64,000 nt of DNA. It comes from Hoyosella altamirensis. Its GTDB lineage: Bacteria; Actinomycetota; Actinomycetes; Mycobacteriales; Mycobacteriaceae. Position numbers and translations under genes: made by a program. Of the stretch, positions 26,092 to 35,218 are shown in pieces (the stretch's first letter is position 1; each line of letters begins with the position of its first letter). The stretch is taken from the NCBI RefSeq assembly GCF_014191505.1, contig NZ_JACHWS010000002.1, forward strand, positions 434,001 through 498,000. Direction: 5' to 3'. The notes beneath the pieces were generated by a model that saw only the letters and a list, made by a program, of their open reading frames with translations, made no database searches and had not been told where the DNA came from.

Positions 26092-26948
26092 TGAGAGGCC
26101 ATTACGGCCGCATCCCGGTGGTTATGCACACCGCCGAGGACGGCGTCCAAGCTACCGGTGGACCGCAGCGCCTCAAACCCGCCCGCAATTGCCTTAGCGT
26201 TCCGAAACCCGCGCGAGCGCAGCTGCGCGACAGCTGCTGGCGCAGTATGTCCTGACCCGCAGACAATGATCCACTCGACATCGGTGTCCACCGCTGCGCT
26301 GAGGCGGAGCGCCCCAGCAGGGTCCAGCCGGTGCTCGAGGAGTTCCCGGTCGACTGCGACGGCGCCCAGGAGCGGCCCCTGCGCACTCCGCTCTGACTGC
26401 GAACGGATATCGACGACTTTCGCACCCTCCGCTATCCGTGGTGCGAGTTCGCTCGGGAGAAGCAGTACTGGCGCGACCTCAGTCGGCAATACGTGAACAG
26501 CGAAGACGGGTGATCCTTCTGGGGCGCTCGCGGTTATCGCATGCTTGCTGCCCTGGGTAAAGCTGGCCTGCCCGCCCGCCAGCACTGTCCGCTGGGTGTG
26601 ACTCTCATCAGTCCAGCGTTCGACACGTAACTCGCCCGAAAGGACTGTTACAGCCTCTGCCGACGCCCGCCGCGTCGTCGCACCTGGTGTCCACTGGACC
26701 AGCCACACGGTCATCTGACCGACCTCAGCTAGTTTCCAGCGAGCACTGGCGTCCTGCGCGCCGAGCGGAAGATCCCCATCGAGCACCCGAGCTGCATATG
26801 TGTCGGCCAGTGACAACAGCTCGGCGGTCGAGTGGTTTCGCGGCGAAGCACTGGATCGAGCACCCTGACGGACGCGTGCCCGCGAGGTTCGATGGCTGCT
26901 TCGCGGCGGCAAGGTCGTGCGCCGGTGATGAAGTGTGGATGTAAGCAC
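26088..26948 (-). CDS. cupin-rhodanese fusion, cysteine-dioxygenase-like N-domain
   Basis: 286 residues. Residues about 60-160 form a cupin related to bacterial cysteine dioxygenases (TVWLVQWTPGATTRRASAEAVTVLSGELRVERW, GSKHAITASAPEG), but the iron-binding His-x-His of the first cupin motif is replaced by TRRAS, leaving only the later His. Residues about 175-285 are a rhodanese domain with active-site Cys in VCGSGHTAPAAVAQLRSRGF, ending GGFEAL. CDO-rhodanese fusions are known; here the dioxygenase half looks inactive or repurposed as a sulfur-compound sensor. GTG 26948 has GGGAG upstream. A candidate Cys-rich leader peptide precedes it. Confidence 0.75.
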   Translation of the reverse strand: MLTSTLHHRRTTLPPRSSHRTSRARVRQGARSSASPRNHSTAELLSLADTYAARVLDGDLPLGAQDASARWKLAEVGQMTVWLVQWTPGATTRRASAEAVTVLSGELRVERWTDESHTQRTVLAGGQASFTQGSKHAITASAPEGSPVFAVHVLPTEVAPVLLLPSELAPRIAEGAKVVDIRSQSERSAQGPLLGAVAVDRELLEHRLDPAGALRLSAAVDTDVEWIIVCGSGHTAPAAVAQLRSRGFRNAKAIAGGFEALRSTGSLDAVLGGVHNHRDAAVMASH

Positions 26949-26992
26949 GGAATTCTCCCAGAAGTGAAAAAAGAAGTGGATTTACGCGTAAG

Positions 26993-27025
26993 TCAGCGCA
27001 GACAACACTTCTGGGCACGACACAC
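26993..27025 (-). CDS. candidate cysteine-attenuator leader peptide
   Basis: A 10-codon minus-strand frame: GTG TGT CGT GCC CAG AAG TGT TGT CTG CGC TGA, encoding V/M-C-R-A-Q-K-C-C-L-R. It ends 44 bp upstream of the rhodanese-fusion gene. Polycysteine short ORFs, often leaderless, act as cysteine-responsive attenuators before sulfur-metabolism operons in mycobacteria (established). Three cysteines in ten codons before a rhodanese gene fits that pattern; the function here is inferred. Confidence 0.5.
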   Translation of the reverse strand: MCRAQKCCLR

Positions 27026-27155
27026 GGAAACAGACCCGACTGGGCCCGCATTGGTGATGAGTTCGTGTGTCACGAAGAAATATTCTGCCACAATCGCGCG
27101 GCGATCGGTACCCCGAACTCCACCACGCGAGGTGTTACACGGGCGAGCGAGGCGC

Positions 27156-28019
27156 CTAGCGCGGCGAACGCGCTCGGGACAGCCGCGGGCGCGGATGGCT
27201 CGGGGGGCCAGCTGGCCTGCGAAAACCCCGAGGAGACTCTAGGTTGCGCTCGAAGACAAGCCGCAAACCGTTGATCGTAAGGTCAGGCTCGTGATGCTCG
27301 ATTGTTTCGCATTCGTCAATGACCAGCGGAGCGAGACCGCCCGTGGCGATCACAGCGACGTCTGTCTCCGTGAATTCCGGGAGTTCGCGCAGTATTCGCC
27401 GAACTAGGCCGTCTACCTGGCCCGCGAAGCCGAAGACAAAACCGGACTGTAAGCACTCGACCGTGTTCTTACCGATTACCGAGCGCGGTCGCGCGATCTC
27501 GACTTTACGCAGTGCTGCCGCCCGGCCCGCAAGCGCATCGACAGAGATATCGATTCCTGGTGCTATCGCGCCGCCAAGAAACTCACCGCGCGGCGAGGTG
27601 ACATCGACGCTGGTCGACGTACCAAAATCGACGACAATGCACGCGCCCGGATAAAGGCTGTGGGCCGCGAGCGCGTTTACGACCCGGTCCGTGCCCACTT
27701 CCTTAGGATTATCGACGAGCAAAGGCACACCCGTCTTGACGCCGGGCTCGACCAGAATCTGCGGCACCGACGGCCAGTACCTATCCAGCATGATTCGGAG
27801 CTGGCCCAGGACGGCCGGCACTGTCGAGAGCGCTGAAACGCCCGTGATCTGCGCGGCCAGTGGGCCGAGCAGTCCCCTGAAGGTCAGGGCCATCTCGTCA
27901 GCGGTGGTATGGGGGTCTGTCCGTACGCGCCAATCAGCAACTAGCCGCGCCTGCTGGCCGGTGCCCTCGAAAAGACCGAGGACAACGTTGGTGTTACCGA
28001 CGTCGACTGTGAGCAGCAC
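27156..28019 (-). CDS. coaX: type III pantothenate kinase
   Basis: First step of coenzyme A synthesis from pantothenate, acetyl/CoA-insensitive type III enzyme. 287 residues with the ASKHA fold: N-terminal [16 protein letters not shown] phosphate-binding loop, [27 protein letters not shown] catalytic Asp segment, GGAIAPGI. The C-terminus has an extra Pro/Arg-rich tail of about 20 residues. Four bp downstream of panD, in the mycobacterial panC-panD-coaX order. Confidence 0.95.
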   Translation of the reverse strand: MLLTVDVGNTNVVLGLFEGTGQQARLVADWRVRTDPHTTADEMALTFRGLLGPLAAQITGVSALSTVPAVLGQLRIMLDRYWPSVPQILVEPGVKTGVPLLVDNPKEVGTDRVVNALAAHSLYPGACIVVDFGTSTSVDVTSPRGEFLGGAIAPGIDISVDALAGRAAALRKVEIARPRSVIGKNTVECLQSGFVFGFAGQVDGLVRRILRELPEFTETDVAVIATGGLAPLVIDECETIEHHEPDLTINGLRLVFERNLESPRGFRRPAGPPSHPRPRLSRARSPR

Positions 28020-28023
28020 GGTT

Positions 28024-28461
28024 TCAGATGACGCTAGAGGCCAACGGGCGAACTGGCTGACGTGGCGACTTCAGCCCGGAGCCCGCGGGTGCGTGCGCTG
28101 GGTCCTCACCGAGTTCGATCTGCTTGTTCTCGTCGTTGACGAAAACGATCCGCGGCTTGTACTCCTTGGCCTCGGCGTTGTCCATCACGCCGTAAGCGAT
28201 GAGGATGACGAGGTCACCTGGATGTACGAGGTGCGCGGCAGCGCCGTTGATGCCGATGACGCCGCTCCCGCGTTCGCCTTCGATGACGTACGTCTCGAGC
28301 CGTGCGCCATTGTTGATGTCGACGATGGTGACCTTCTCACCTTCGATTAGGTCAGCGGCTTCGAGCAGGTCGCCATCTACCGTTACAGACCCCACGTAGT
28401 GCAGGTCGGCTTGGGTGACAGTCGCGCGGTGGATCTTCGACTTGAGCATGGTGCGAAACAT
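28024..28461 (-). CDS. panD: aspartate 1-decarboxylase
   Basis: Makes beta-alanine for pantothenate; pyruvoyl-dependent. 145 residues start [20 protein letters not shown] and self-process at the Gly-Ser bond in HYVGSVTV (about residues 24-25), the Ser becoming the pyruvoyl cofactor. [20 protein letters not shown] is the conserved C-terminal half. The last 30 residues are a disordered tail as in mycobacterial PanD. Operon with panC upstream (38-bp gap) and coaX downstream. Confidence 0.97.
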   Translation of the reverse strand: MFRTMLKSKIHRATVTQADLHYVGSVTVDGDLLEAADLIEGEKVTIVDINNGARLETYVIEGERGSGVIGINGAAAHLVHPGDLVILIAYGVMDNAEAKEYKPRIVFVNDENKQIELGEDPAHAPAGSGLKSPRQPVRPLASSVI

Positions 28462-28499
28462 CGGGCGGTCCTCCTTGTGAATGGTGCCCTTGACGGACT

Positions 28500-29444
28500 T
28501 CAGCCTTTTGAGCTGGCTGGACGGGCGGGAGCTGCCGGGGAGACGACGAGGCCTACGTTGTCGATCAGCCGGGTCGTCCCCAGCCGGGCAGCGATAAGTA
28601 GTCGTGAGGGTCCGCCTTCGGGCGGCATCGCACCGAGATCAGAACTGCGAAGTTCCAGGTAATCGAGCTCGATCAAGGGCTCTTCGGAAAGCACCTTGCG
28701 CGCGGCCGCAAGGACCGCGCTCGGGCCATCGTGACCGGCGTGCGCACCCGCGACCAGCGCCGCTGAGAGCACCGTCGCGGCCGTCCGCTGACGCTCATCC
28801 AGGAACCGGTTGCGTGAACTCATGGCGAGGCCGTCAGCTTCGCGCACGGTGGGCACGCCCACGATCCTGACGCCTAGGCCCAAGTCCCGTTCCATCTGGC
28901 GGATCAATGTGAGCTGCTGGTAGTCCTTCTCACCGAAGAACGAAGCGTGCGGATTGGTGTTCAGTAGGAGCTTCGCCACGACCGTCAGCATTCCCGCGAA
29001 GTGCCCTGGCCGACTTTCGCCATCGAGCTCCTCACCCAGGGGACCCGGCTGCACCATCGTCCTGCGTCCATCCGGATACATTTCTGCGACCGACGGCGCG
29101 AACACGAGTTCAACACCCGCAGCCCGCAGCAGTTCCAGGTCGGCATCGAGAGTCCTCGGATACTTGTCGAGGTCTTCGTTCGCACCGAATTGCAGCGGGT
29201 TGACGAAGATCGACACCACCACTACGGAGTTCGGTGTCCGTTTTGCTTGCCGCACGAGTTCGAGGTGCCCGTCGTGCAACGCGCCCATTGTCGGGACGAG
29301 GACAATCTGGCGTCCTACGCCGCGAAGCGCCTTAGTGATCCGGCTGATTTGCGCCGGGCTGCTGTGCACGCGGAGTTCGCCAGGCGAGTAAAGCTTTCGG
29401 TCACCCCGGAACCCTGTGCGCGCTGATGTGTCCAGTGATGTCAT
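28500..29444 (-). CDS. panC: pantothenate synthetase
   Basis: Condenses pantoate and beta-alanine with ATP hydrolysis to AMP. 314 residues: [15 protein letters not shown] (the HIGH-like motif), [35 protein letters not shown] with the KMSKS-like region. ATG 29444 overlaps the DUF2520 gene stop by 4 nt. Confidence 0.96.
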   Translation of the reverse strand: MTSLDTSARTGFRGDRKLYSPGELRVHSSPAQISRITKALRGVGRQIVLVPTMGALHDGHLELVRQAKRTPNSVVVVSIFVNPLQFGANEDLDKYPRTLDADLELLRAAGVELVFAPSVAEMYPDGRRTMVQPGPLGEELDGESRPGHFAGMLTVVAKLLLNTNPHASFFGEKDYQQLTLIRQMERDLGLGVRIVGVPTVREADGLAMSSRNRFLDERQRTAATVLSAALVAGAHAGHDGPSAVLAAARKVLSEEPLIELDYLELRSSDLGAMPPEGGPSRLLIAARLGTTRLIDNVGLVVSPAAPARPASSKG

Positions 29445-30382
29445 CCCGGCTGTCCTCCATTGAGCACCTCGAACATTGCCTCTCCCGCGCCCGCGGTTTG
29501 CGCTGTACGCCGCGCAAGCGCGCGGTACCCCGTTGCGAGCTCGGCATCAACTTGCTCGAGTGCCGCGAGGTGGCGGGCGACGGTTTCTGCGTCGTCGCGT
29601 GCGACTGGCCCCGTGAGTGCCCCTCGGCCGTGCCGAAGTGCGTTGTCAAGCGCTGCGGAGAGCAAGGGTGCAATGACGCGTTCTGGGAGGCCACGTGGCG
29701 TGTCACCGACCGGTTCCTGCCATGGGAGTTCGTTGCCGCGCAGGGCGCTGCGCAGGCCTGCCACCGCGTCGGCGACCAATGTGACCAGGTGATTGGCTCC
29801 GTGTGCAAGTGCGGCGTGGTAAAGCACGCGATGTTCTTCGCTGACGCGCACAGGCTCCGCGCCCATTTCGAGGACCAGCCCCTGGGCGATCGCGTAGCCA
29901 ACTTCATCGGCCGCGGTGACACCGAAGCATGAGCTTGGCAGGCGGGCTGTGTCTTCACTTGTTGCGATGAACGTCATCGCGGGGTGTACCGCAAGAGGAG
30001 TCACGCCGATTTCCGTCAACGGCGCCAGGATGGAAATGCCGTGTGCACCCGACGTATGCAGGACTATCGTGCCTGGACGGACCGTTCCGCATGCGGCGAG
30101 CCCGCGCACTAGACCCGGGAGTTCCGTATCGGGGACGGCGAGAATCAAAAGCTCGGAGACGGCCGCGACGTCAGTCGGCGGAAGGATCCGCGCCTCGGCA
30201 AGACGGGTGGCCGCCCGGGACACCGATGCATCGGATACGGCTGTGCAGGAAGCGACGACATGTCCTGCCTGGGCGAGCGCCTCACCCAGGGCGGTACCGA
30301 CACGACCCGCCGAAATAACTCCGACCGCCAAGCGCGCAGGCATGGGGCCGCGAGTGAACTCTTCCGAAATACCGGAGGTCAC
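29441..30382 (-). CDS. DUF2520/Rossmann-fold reductase-like protein, panE candidate
   Basis: 313 residues: N-terminal NAD(P)-binding fold ([24 protein letters not shown]), [14 protein letters not shown], a substrate-site-like HPAMTF segment, and a C-terminal helical DUF2520 domain. Related to 6-phosphogluconate-dehydrogenase-like and ketopantoate-reductase-like proteins. It is translationally coupled to panC (4-nt overlap), and ketopantoate reductase is the pantothenate step otherwise missing from this cluster, so a PanE-like role is plausible (inference). The same gene (Rv3603c) sits here in M. tuberculosis. Confidence 0.8.
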   Translation of the reverse strand: MTSGISEEFTRGPMPARLAVGVISAGRVGTALGEALAQAGHVVASCTAVSDASVSRAATRLAEARILPPTDVAAVSELLILAVPDTELPGLVRGLAACGTVRPGTIVLHTSGAHGISILAPLTEIGVTPLAVHPAMTFIATSEDTARLPSSCFGVTAADEVGYAIAQGLVLEMGAEPVRVSEEHRVLYHAALAHGANHLVTLVADAVAGLRSALRGNELPWQEPVGDTPRGLPERVIAPLLSAALDNALRHGRGALTGPVARDDAETVARHLAALEQVDAELATGYRALARRTAQTAGAGEAMFEVLNGGQPG

Positions 30383-30534
30383 CTTCGTCCTCTCATTCGT
30401 TCCAGTCCTGCCGAGCAGGTACCAGACGTGCCTTCACAGGATATGCCTGCGGTGCAGAGGTCCTGAAGGTGAAGCGCCAGTGAAATGTGTCACCCTCAAT
30501 GCGGGGGTGCCGCCACTAGCGGATGCTTAGTTGG

Positions 30535-30680
30535 CGTGTGATGCCTGTCATGGCAGGGTGGAACCTGAGGGAGGTGCTTCCCCTGCGCCGTTCCGCGACA
30601 GGCGGACGGTGGCGGTTCCCCTCCCTCCCGATGGAATTGAACCCCTGCACAGGGGAAGATTTCACCGCTCGAGACCCTCA
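30535..30680 (+). other. structured leader region of the ATP-grasp gene
   Basis: The 312-bp gap (30383-30694) holds no gene I can support. Its right part is rich in potential RNA structure: GGAAC...GTTCC enclosing a GGGAG/CTTCCC hairpin (about 30560-30592), CCGC...GCGG, and CCCCTG/CAGGGG (about 30641-30654) just before AGGAGGGG (30680-30687), the ribosome-binding site. No known riboswitch signature was recognised. Confidence 0.35.
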
Positions 30681-30694
30681 GGAGGGGAGAGAGT

Positions 30695-31918
30695 ATGGAG
30701 AAAGATCCCAGCAAAGGCCACGTTGCGCTGCTCGGCTGGAGCTTGAGTGCTATAGACGCCGTAGACCGCTTCGATCGAAAGTATGTCGTGGTTGCGCCGG
30801 AATGGGCTGAAAACTACGCGCATGAAAACGCCATCCCATTTGTCAGCTGGAACTTCGAACGCCTCAACGACCGGTCGATGGAGATCGCGCAGACCCTGAA
30901 GGACATGGGGGTTGACGTCGCCATCCCACTGTATGAGGAAACGGTCGAATGGGCCGGCGCTATCAACGCAGTGCTCCACAGCAATCCCCGCTTGCATGGG
31001 CAGGCCATGCTTTTCCGCGACAAAGCGCTGATGAAGCGACGAGCGCAGCTTGGCGGCATCCGCGTCGGGATCTTCGAGGAAGCGCACGACACTGATGACG
31101 TAATCCGCTTTCTGAAGCGTGTCAATCAGACGCTGCTCAAGCTCGACGGCGACCCGAACGACCCAATCCATCTCAAAGCCTTCGATAAAGCTGGCTGTCT
31201 CGGCCACCGCGTCATTTCGACGGTGGAAGATGTCGCGGGCATCTCACCGGACGAGTTCCCCGCGCTGCTCGAAAGCCACCTCAACGGCTGGGAGTTCGCG
31301 GTCGAGGCGTGGATTCACCGCGGGAAGATTGCGTTTCTCAACATTTCCGAATACGTCCACCTCGGCTATTCAGTGTTCGTCCCCGCGAGCCCGGAGCTCG
31401 AGAAATGGCGGCCCCGGATCACCGAAGAGATCGAGAAGCTGATCAAGACGTTCGATATCGAATTCGGCTTCATCCACCCGGAGTACTTCGTCACCAGTGA
31501 CGGCCAGATGTACTTCGGTGAGGTGGCATACCGGCCGCCGGGATTCAAAGTGTTCGAGTTGCTGGAACGCGCCTACGGGTTCAACGCCTACCAGGGGCTC
31601 GTGCTCATGTTCGACCCGTATTCCTCCGAGGAGGAAGTCGAACAATTCTTCCCACGCCCGGTCTCGGATGCGAAGGGATTCGCTGGCTGCTTCGGTGTCT
31701 ACCCGCGCCGTCGCGTTGTGAGCGAGTTGCAGATCCCAGCTGAGACCGAAGAGCACGAATACTTCGAGTACCACGACCTCATTGCTCCGCAGGAGAATAA
31801 GGTGACAAAGCGGACAGCTTTCGGAACCCACTGGGGTCTTGCGTATTTCTTCGGCGACGACCCCGAGACCATGCGGGAATTGCTGAAGAAGCAGGAGGAA
31901 CTCGACTTCTATGTGTGA
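30695..31918 (+). CDS. ATP-grasp domain ligase, unknown substrate
   Basis: 407 residues with the ATP-grasp architecture. N-terminal pre-ATP-grasp Rossmann-like part (GHVALLGWSLSAIDAVDRFDRKYVVVAPE), then FRDKALMKRRAQLGGIRV and WEFAVEAWIHRGKIAFLN (ATP-binding/EysvE-type segments), and a metal-binding GEVAYRPPGF replacing the usual E-x-N-x-R. Such enzymes form amide or thioester bonds via acyl-phosphates. Strong RBS AGGAGGGG sits 7 nt before ATG 30695. The next gene starts 24 bp after the stop. Substrate cannot be predicted; the pair interrupts the otherwise conserved Rv3603c-Rv3604c neighbourhood. Confidence 0.8.
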   Translation: MEKDPSKGHVALLGWSLSAIDAVDRFDRKYVVVAPEWAENYAHENAIPFVSWNFERLNDRSMEIAQTLKDMGVDVAIPLYEETVEWAGAINAVLHSNPRLHGQAMLFRDKALMKRRAQLGGIRVGIFEEAHDTDDVIRFLKRVNQTLLKLDGDPNDPIHLKAFDKAGCLGHRVISTVEDVAGISPDEFPALLESHLNGWEFAVEAWIHRGKIAFLNISEYVHLGYSVFVPASPELEKWRPRITEEIEKLIKTFDIEFGFIHPEYFVTSDGQMYFGEVAYRPPGFKVFELLERAYGFNAYQGLVLMFDPYSSEEEVEQFFPRPVSDAKGFAGCFGVYPRRRVVSELQIPAETEEHEYFEYHDLIAPQENKVTKRTAFGTHWGLAYFFGDDPETMRELLKKQEELDFYV

Positions 31919-31942
31919 TCCACAGAGAGGCGGTTACTCCGG

Positions 31943-33937
31943 GTGAATACCGGAATCGAGTCGTCCGACGTGCACTCGGACTTGGGGCGGCTGACTGAGA
32001 AGCTCGAGCATGCGGTTGTGCAGCTCGAGCAGGCGCGCGCATTTGCAAAGTCAAATTTGCAATCGCGGGTAGTCGAGATCGCGGGACGGGTGCTCACCCG
32101 AGATGGTGGTATCGAGCACCTGTACGCGATGTCTCCCCGACTGGACGCCGCGGGTGTTTTCAGCGGATCTGACTGGAACAGTCCTGAGGGTCTGCGGCCC
32201 TCACTCGTGCAACTCACGTTGAGTGAGGGGAAGCCCAAAACTGTCGTGCTCGAGTGCCTCAGCGAACTGCGCTTCCTCGCGGTCGCGACCGGGCGCGCGC
32301 ACCATCCTGGCTTATCGCCGGATGGGGCGCGGAACTTCCTGACTCAGGTGCTTGCGCTGAATCTCGAGCGCCTGTTCGGAGCAGCGAACGAGGCTGACCG
32401 GGTTCGGCTTGGACCACTCGACGCCGCCGTTAGTAACCTGTTTCGGTTCCTCCTCGACCATGTCGGCTTCGACGACATCCTGACGAGCCTGATCGACGAA
32501 ATCTGGCGCATCCTCGCTCAGCGGCCAATCCAGGTCGGCCACGTCAAATCAATGGTGACCCAGATCGCCGTCACCCTCGCCAATGGCTCAGGCAGCCTCG
32601 GTGAGGCGCGGCTGGGCGCAGACCGATTGATCAGCGCGCTATTCGGCCCAACGCAGAACTGCAGGGACGATCCGGGTCTCCAGCTGTACCGCACCCGTCT
32701 CGAGTCCATCGACCTCCCCGGCCTCGAGCAGGAGGCCAACGGGCTTGCCCGCGCCATGCTCGATACCGGACTGGTATCCGACTACCACGCAGCTTTTGTG
32801 CGCTGGTTGCTTGAGAACGGGTACCCAGAACTCCTCGCGGACGCTCTCGGTCTCAGCAACACGGGCAGGGATGCACTCCGCTGCTACACCGAACTGACCC
32901 ATCGGCTCGTTCTTGATGCGATACATCCAGCCACATCTCAGGCGCTGTACGGCCTGGTCAATCTTCTAGAGCGGGGCATTCTCTACGCCCCGCCAATTGC
33001 GCCGGGGCTGTGGCGGCAGATTGCGCTGAACCCCGCACCGAGCGCGAGCGCGGCCATCACCTCGATCTATGGCACGGCCCTGCCGGCGAGCGTTTTCCTT
33101 CTGGCTGGAACGATCTCAGTTCTCGGACAGCCGCTCGGCATCGGACAGGGGAACAATCCGACATGCCAGTCTGCGAGAGCGATCTCGATGTGGTCGTACG
33201 GCGATCCGTCATACCTGCTCTACCTGCTGTATCACGCCGCAAGGTACGACACGGTTCTCATGCATTTCGAAGGCCAGCCCATCTGGTCTGCCGAGTTGCC
33301 GGACGCGCTTGCCGCACCGACGCTGCTGGACGCTGACCCCGTCTCGGCTGTCCTAGTCCCCCACCTAGATCGGGTATACGCCGAGATGGGGCGCCGATGT
33401 GATGATCGCGGCGAGGACCCGCATCGCTGGATCAACCCTGAGTTTCATGGCTGGTGGGTGGGCAGCGAGTTCATCATCGCTGTAGATATCGCTACCGGCG
33501 CCCTGAACAATTACGACGAGTTCGTGCGCCAGTTCTTTGTCAGCTACCACCCGTTCTACAACCGGAACCAGCCGATCATTCATCCTCAGCCAGCAGGCCT
33601 AGCTGTCACTGACAGCACCGCGCAATTCGTCGGCTGGCATGCCATCACGCTGATCCGGGTCGCACTTGATCAGGAAGGCGTGATGCGGGTGTACTTCTAC
33701 AACCCCAACTACGACAGCGGGCAGAACTGGGGTAACGGGGTTCAGGTTTCGACGCAAGGCCATGGCGAACGCTTCGGGGAGGCCTCACTGCCCTTCCCTG
33801 AACTCGTCTCGCGGCTGTATATCTTCCACGACGAGCCCGGCGAATCAATCGGTGATGTCCCTGTTCCCCAATCAGAAATCGATGCCGTTCGAGAGATGGC
33901 CGCGGGCAGTTGGGCAGCATCGAGAGTGTCTGCGTGA
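31943..33937 (+). CDS. 664-residue protein with possible papain-like Cys-His-Asn triad
   Basis: Not recognised as a named family. The N-terminal 380 residues are helical and begin with a coiled-coil-like stretch (GRLTEKLEHAVVQLEQARAF). The C-terminal part has a cysteine-peptidase-like layout: C408 in GIGQGNNPTCQSARAISMWS, H566 in FVGWHAITLI, and N587/N589 in VYFYNPNYD followed by QNWGNG. This recalls the Cys, His, Asn and Trp-Gly order of papain-fold enzymes. No signal peptide or membrane segment. Starts with GTG 31943, 24 bp after the ATP-grasp gene, so the two are probably an operon; a ligase-peptidase pair is inferred. Confidence 0.6.
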   Translation: MNTGIESSDVHSDLGRLTEKLEHAVVQLEQARAFAKSNLQSRVVEIAGRVLTRDGGIEHLYAMSPRLDAAGVFSGSDWNSPEGLRPSLVQLTLSEGKPKTVVLECLSELRFLAVATGRAHHPGLSPDGARNFLTQVLALNLERLFGAANEADRVRLGPLDAAVSNLFRFLLDHVGFDDILTSLIDEIWRILAQRPIQVGHVKSMVTQIAVTLANGSGSLGEARLGADRLISALFGPTQNCRDDPGLQLYRTRLESIDLPGLEQEANGLARAMLDTGLVSDYHAAFVRWLLENGYPELLADALGLSNTGRDALRCYTELTHRLVLDAIHPATSQALYGLVNLLERGILYAPPIAPGLWRQIALNPAPSASAAITSIYGTALPASVFLLAGTISVLGQPLGIGQGNNPTCQSARAISMWSYGDPSYLLYLLYHAARYDTVLMHFEGQPIWSAELPDALAAPTLLDADPVSAVLVPHLDRVYAEMGRRCDDRGEDPHRWINPEFHGWWVGSEFIIAVDIATGALNNYDEFVRQFFVSYHPFYNRNQPIIHPQPAGLAVTDSTAQFVGWHAITLIRVALDQEGVMRVYFYNPNYDSGQNWGNGVQVSTQGHGERFGEASLPFPELVSRLYIFHDEPGESIGDVPVPQSEIDAVREMAAGSWAASRVSA

Positions 33938-33973
33938 CCGCTGTTCTCGCTTGTATCGGCCCCGGGAGAGGTC

Positions 33974-34657
33974 CTAGCGCGAGTCCGAAGGCAGCGTTGC
34001 TTCCTTGAGGTCTTCGATGATTTCGGCTACGGTCCGCTGCTTACGATGGGTAGCCGCGGATTCGTACTCGGTTTCGAACTCGGCCTCCACTACGTCCCCC
34101 GCTGCGGACTCAGTGGAGCTGGTGAACTGCGTGCGTTCTGCTGACTCCGAAGCGACAGCACCCGTCGGCGTCTCAGCCCGCGCCAGAGGCGCGCCCGGAG
34201 GCAAAGAGGCGCGTGTAGCGCCGCGGATCTCCTGGCCGAAGGAGAATTCGAGATGCCCACGCAAAGCTGACAATTCACGATGCACGGCGGCCAACTGCTG
34301 CGAAGTGTCCGAACGGACCTCTGCATCGAGTTCGCGACGGATCTTGGACTCCACCGTCAGTTCATGACGGCGGCGCGCGGATACTTCACGCGACAGCTGC
34401 ATCTCATACACCATTCGCAGATCACGGACCTTCGCCCGATCTGCTTCAGCTTCCTTGCGGTACTTGGTAACGGCCAAAGCACCCAGGAATGCGGCCCATA
34501 GCGCCGCCACAATCCCAATGCGCAGCGCCTCGACGCTGTTGCTGGCGACAAGAAAGATGCTGGCAACGATCGCGAGCAGAAACAGCGCGGCGATCAGCGC
34601 ACTATTCGACTTATGCCTGCGACGTCGATGCCCGCGGGGCTGCCCCTGAACAGTCAT
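33974..34657 (-). CDS. membrane protein with long coiled coil (DUF6779-like, Rv3604c-like)
   Basis: 227 residues from ATG 34657 (an upstream start at 34684 is possible). Basic N-terminus (RGHRRRRHKSN), two membrane helices (ALIAALFLLAIVASIFLVASN and IGIVAALWAAFLGALAV), then a charged helical, coiled-coil-prone region (RKEAEADRAKVRDLRMVYEMQLSREVSARRRHEL...). The acidic tail contains AEIIEDLKEA. Unknown function; conserved next to the fol operon in mycobacteria. Confidence 0.75.
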   Translation of the reverse strand: MTVQGQPRGHRRRRHKSNSALIAALFLLAIVASIFLVASNSVEALRIGIVAALWAAFLGALAVTKYRKEAEADRAKVRDLRMVYEMQLSREVSARRRHELTVESKIRRELDAEVRSDTSQQLAAVHRELSALRGHLEFSFGQEIRGATRASLPPGAPLARAETPTGAVASESAERTQFTSSTESAAGDVVEAEFETEYESAATHRKQRTVAEIIEDLKEATLPSDSR

Positions 34658-34717
34658 GCGCCGAAAATACCGCGCAGCCCCCATTTGCCCGCGTAACCGG
34701 TCCGGCGATTCGCCGGA

Positions 34718-35218
34718 TCAGCGAAAGTCCGTGCCCCAGCTTGGATCTCCGCCCGGGCGGCCCTCGTCTTCTTCGTCATCTGGTGTGCGGCAACATTGCT
34801 CCAGCCACAGCGCGGCCGCCGTCAGCGCGAGCGCGCCGAGGAAGCCAATCGTGGCGCCAGGCAGGTCTTCCATCGCCGCTCGCACAATCGCGCGATCCGG
34901 CGCTATGACGAGTAGCAAGCCTGCCCACACACCGGCGCTAGCTGCACCAACCAGCGCCGATGCCTTCGCAAGCGCCACTGCCCGCGCGACGGTTATTGGG
35001 TGCAGTTGACTGCGCGCCATGCCAACGCGGTGGGAGGCGACACGGTTGCGAATGACGAACCCGAAGGCGACTTCAGCAACCGCGACCGGGTAAAGCGAGG
35101 CTCCCACGAGAAGCCTGATAGGCGGCAGCGAGCCATAGAAAGCCTCCGCGAGCAGCCACGACGCGACGAGCGCTACGATGCCGATGACGGCGAGATCCCG
35201 CACCCTGGTGGCGTTCAC
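34718..35218 (-). CDS. DUF3180 membrane protein (Rv3605c-like)
   Basis: 166-residue integral membrane protein with four predicted helices (DLAVIGIVALVASWLLAEAF, LLVGASLYPVAVAEVAFGFVI, a segment near ALVGAASAGVWAGLLLVIA, and IGFLGALALTAAALWL). GTG 35218 forms a GTGA overlap with the folK stop, which decides the start over GTG 35227. Conserved actinobacterial partner of the folate genes; function unknown. Confidence 0.85.
   Translation of the reverse strand: MNATRVRDLAVIGIVALVASWLLAEAFYGSLPPIRLLVGASLYPVAVAEVAFGFVIRNRVASHRVGMARSQLHPITVARAVALAKASALVGAASAGVWAGLLLVIAPDRAIVRAAMEDLPGATIGFLGALALTAAALWLEQCCRTPDDEEDEGRPGGDPSWGTDFR

Noticed and set aside
30630-30660. GGAATTGAACCCC resembling a minus-strand tRNA T-arm
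   Set aside because: No matching T-stem, anticodon arm or acceptor stem could be folded around it.
34656-35009. Plus-strand frames over the DUF3180 region
   Set aside because: Antisense to a conserved membrane protein gene that overlaps folK; no supporting motif or RBS.
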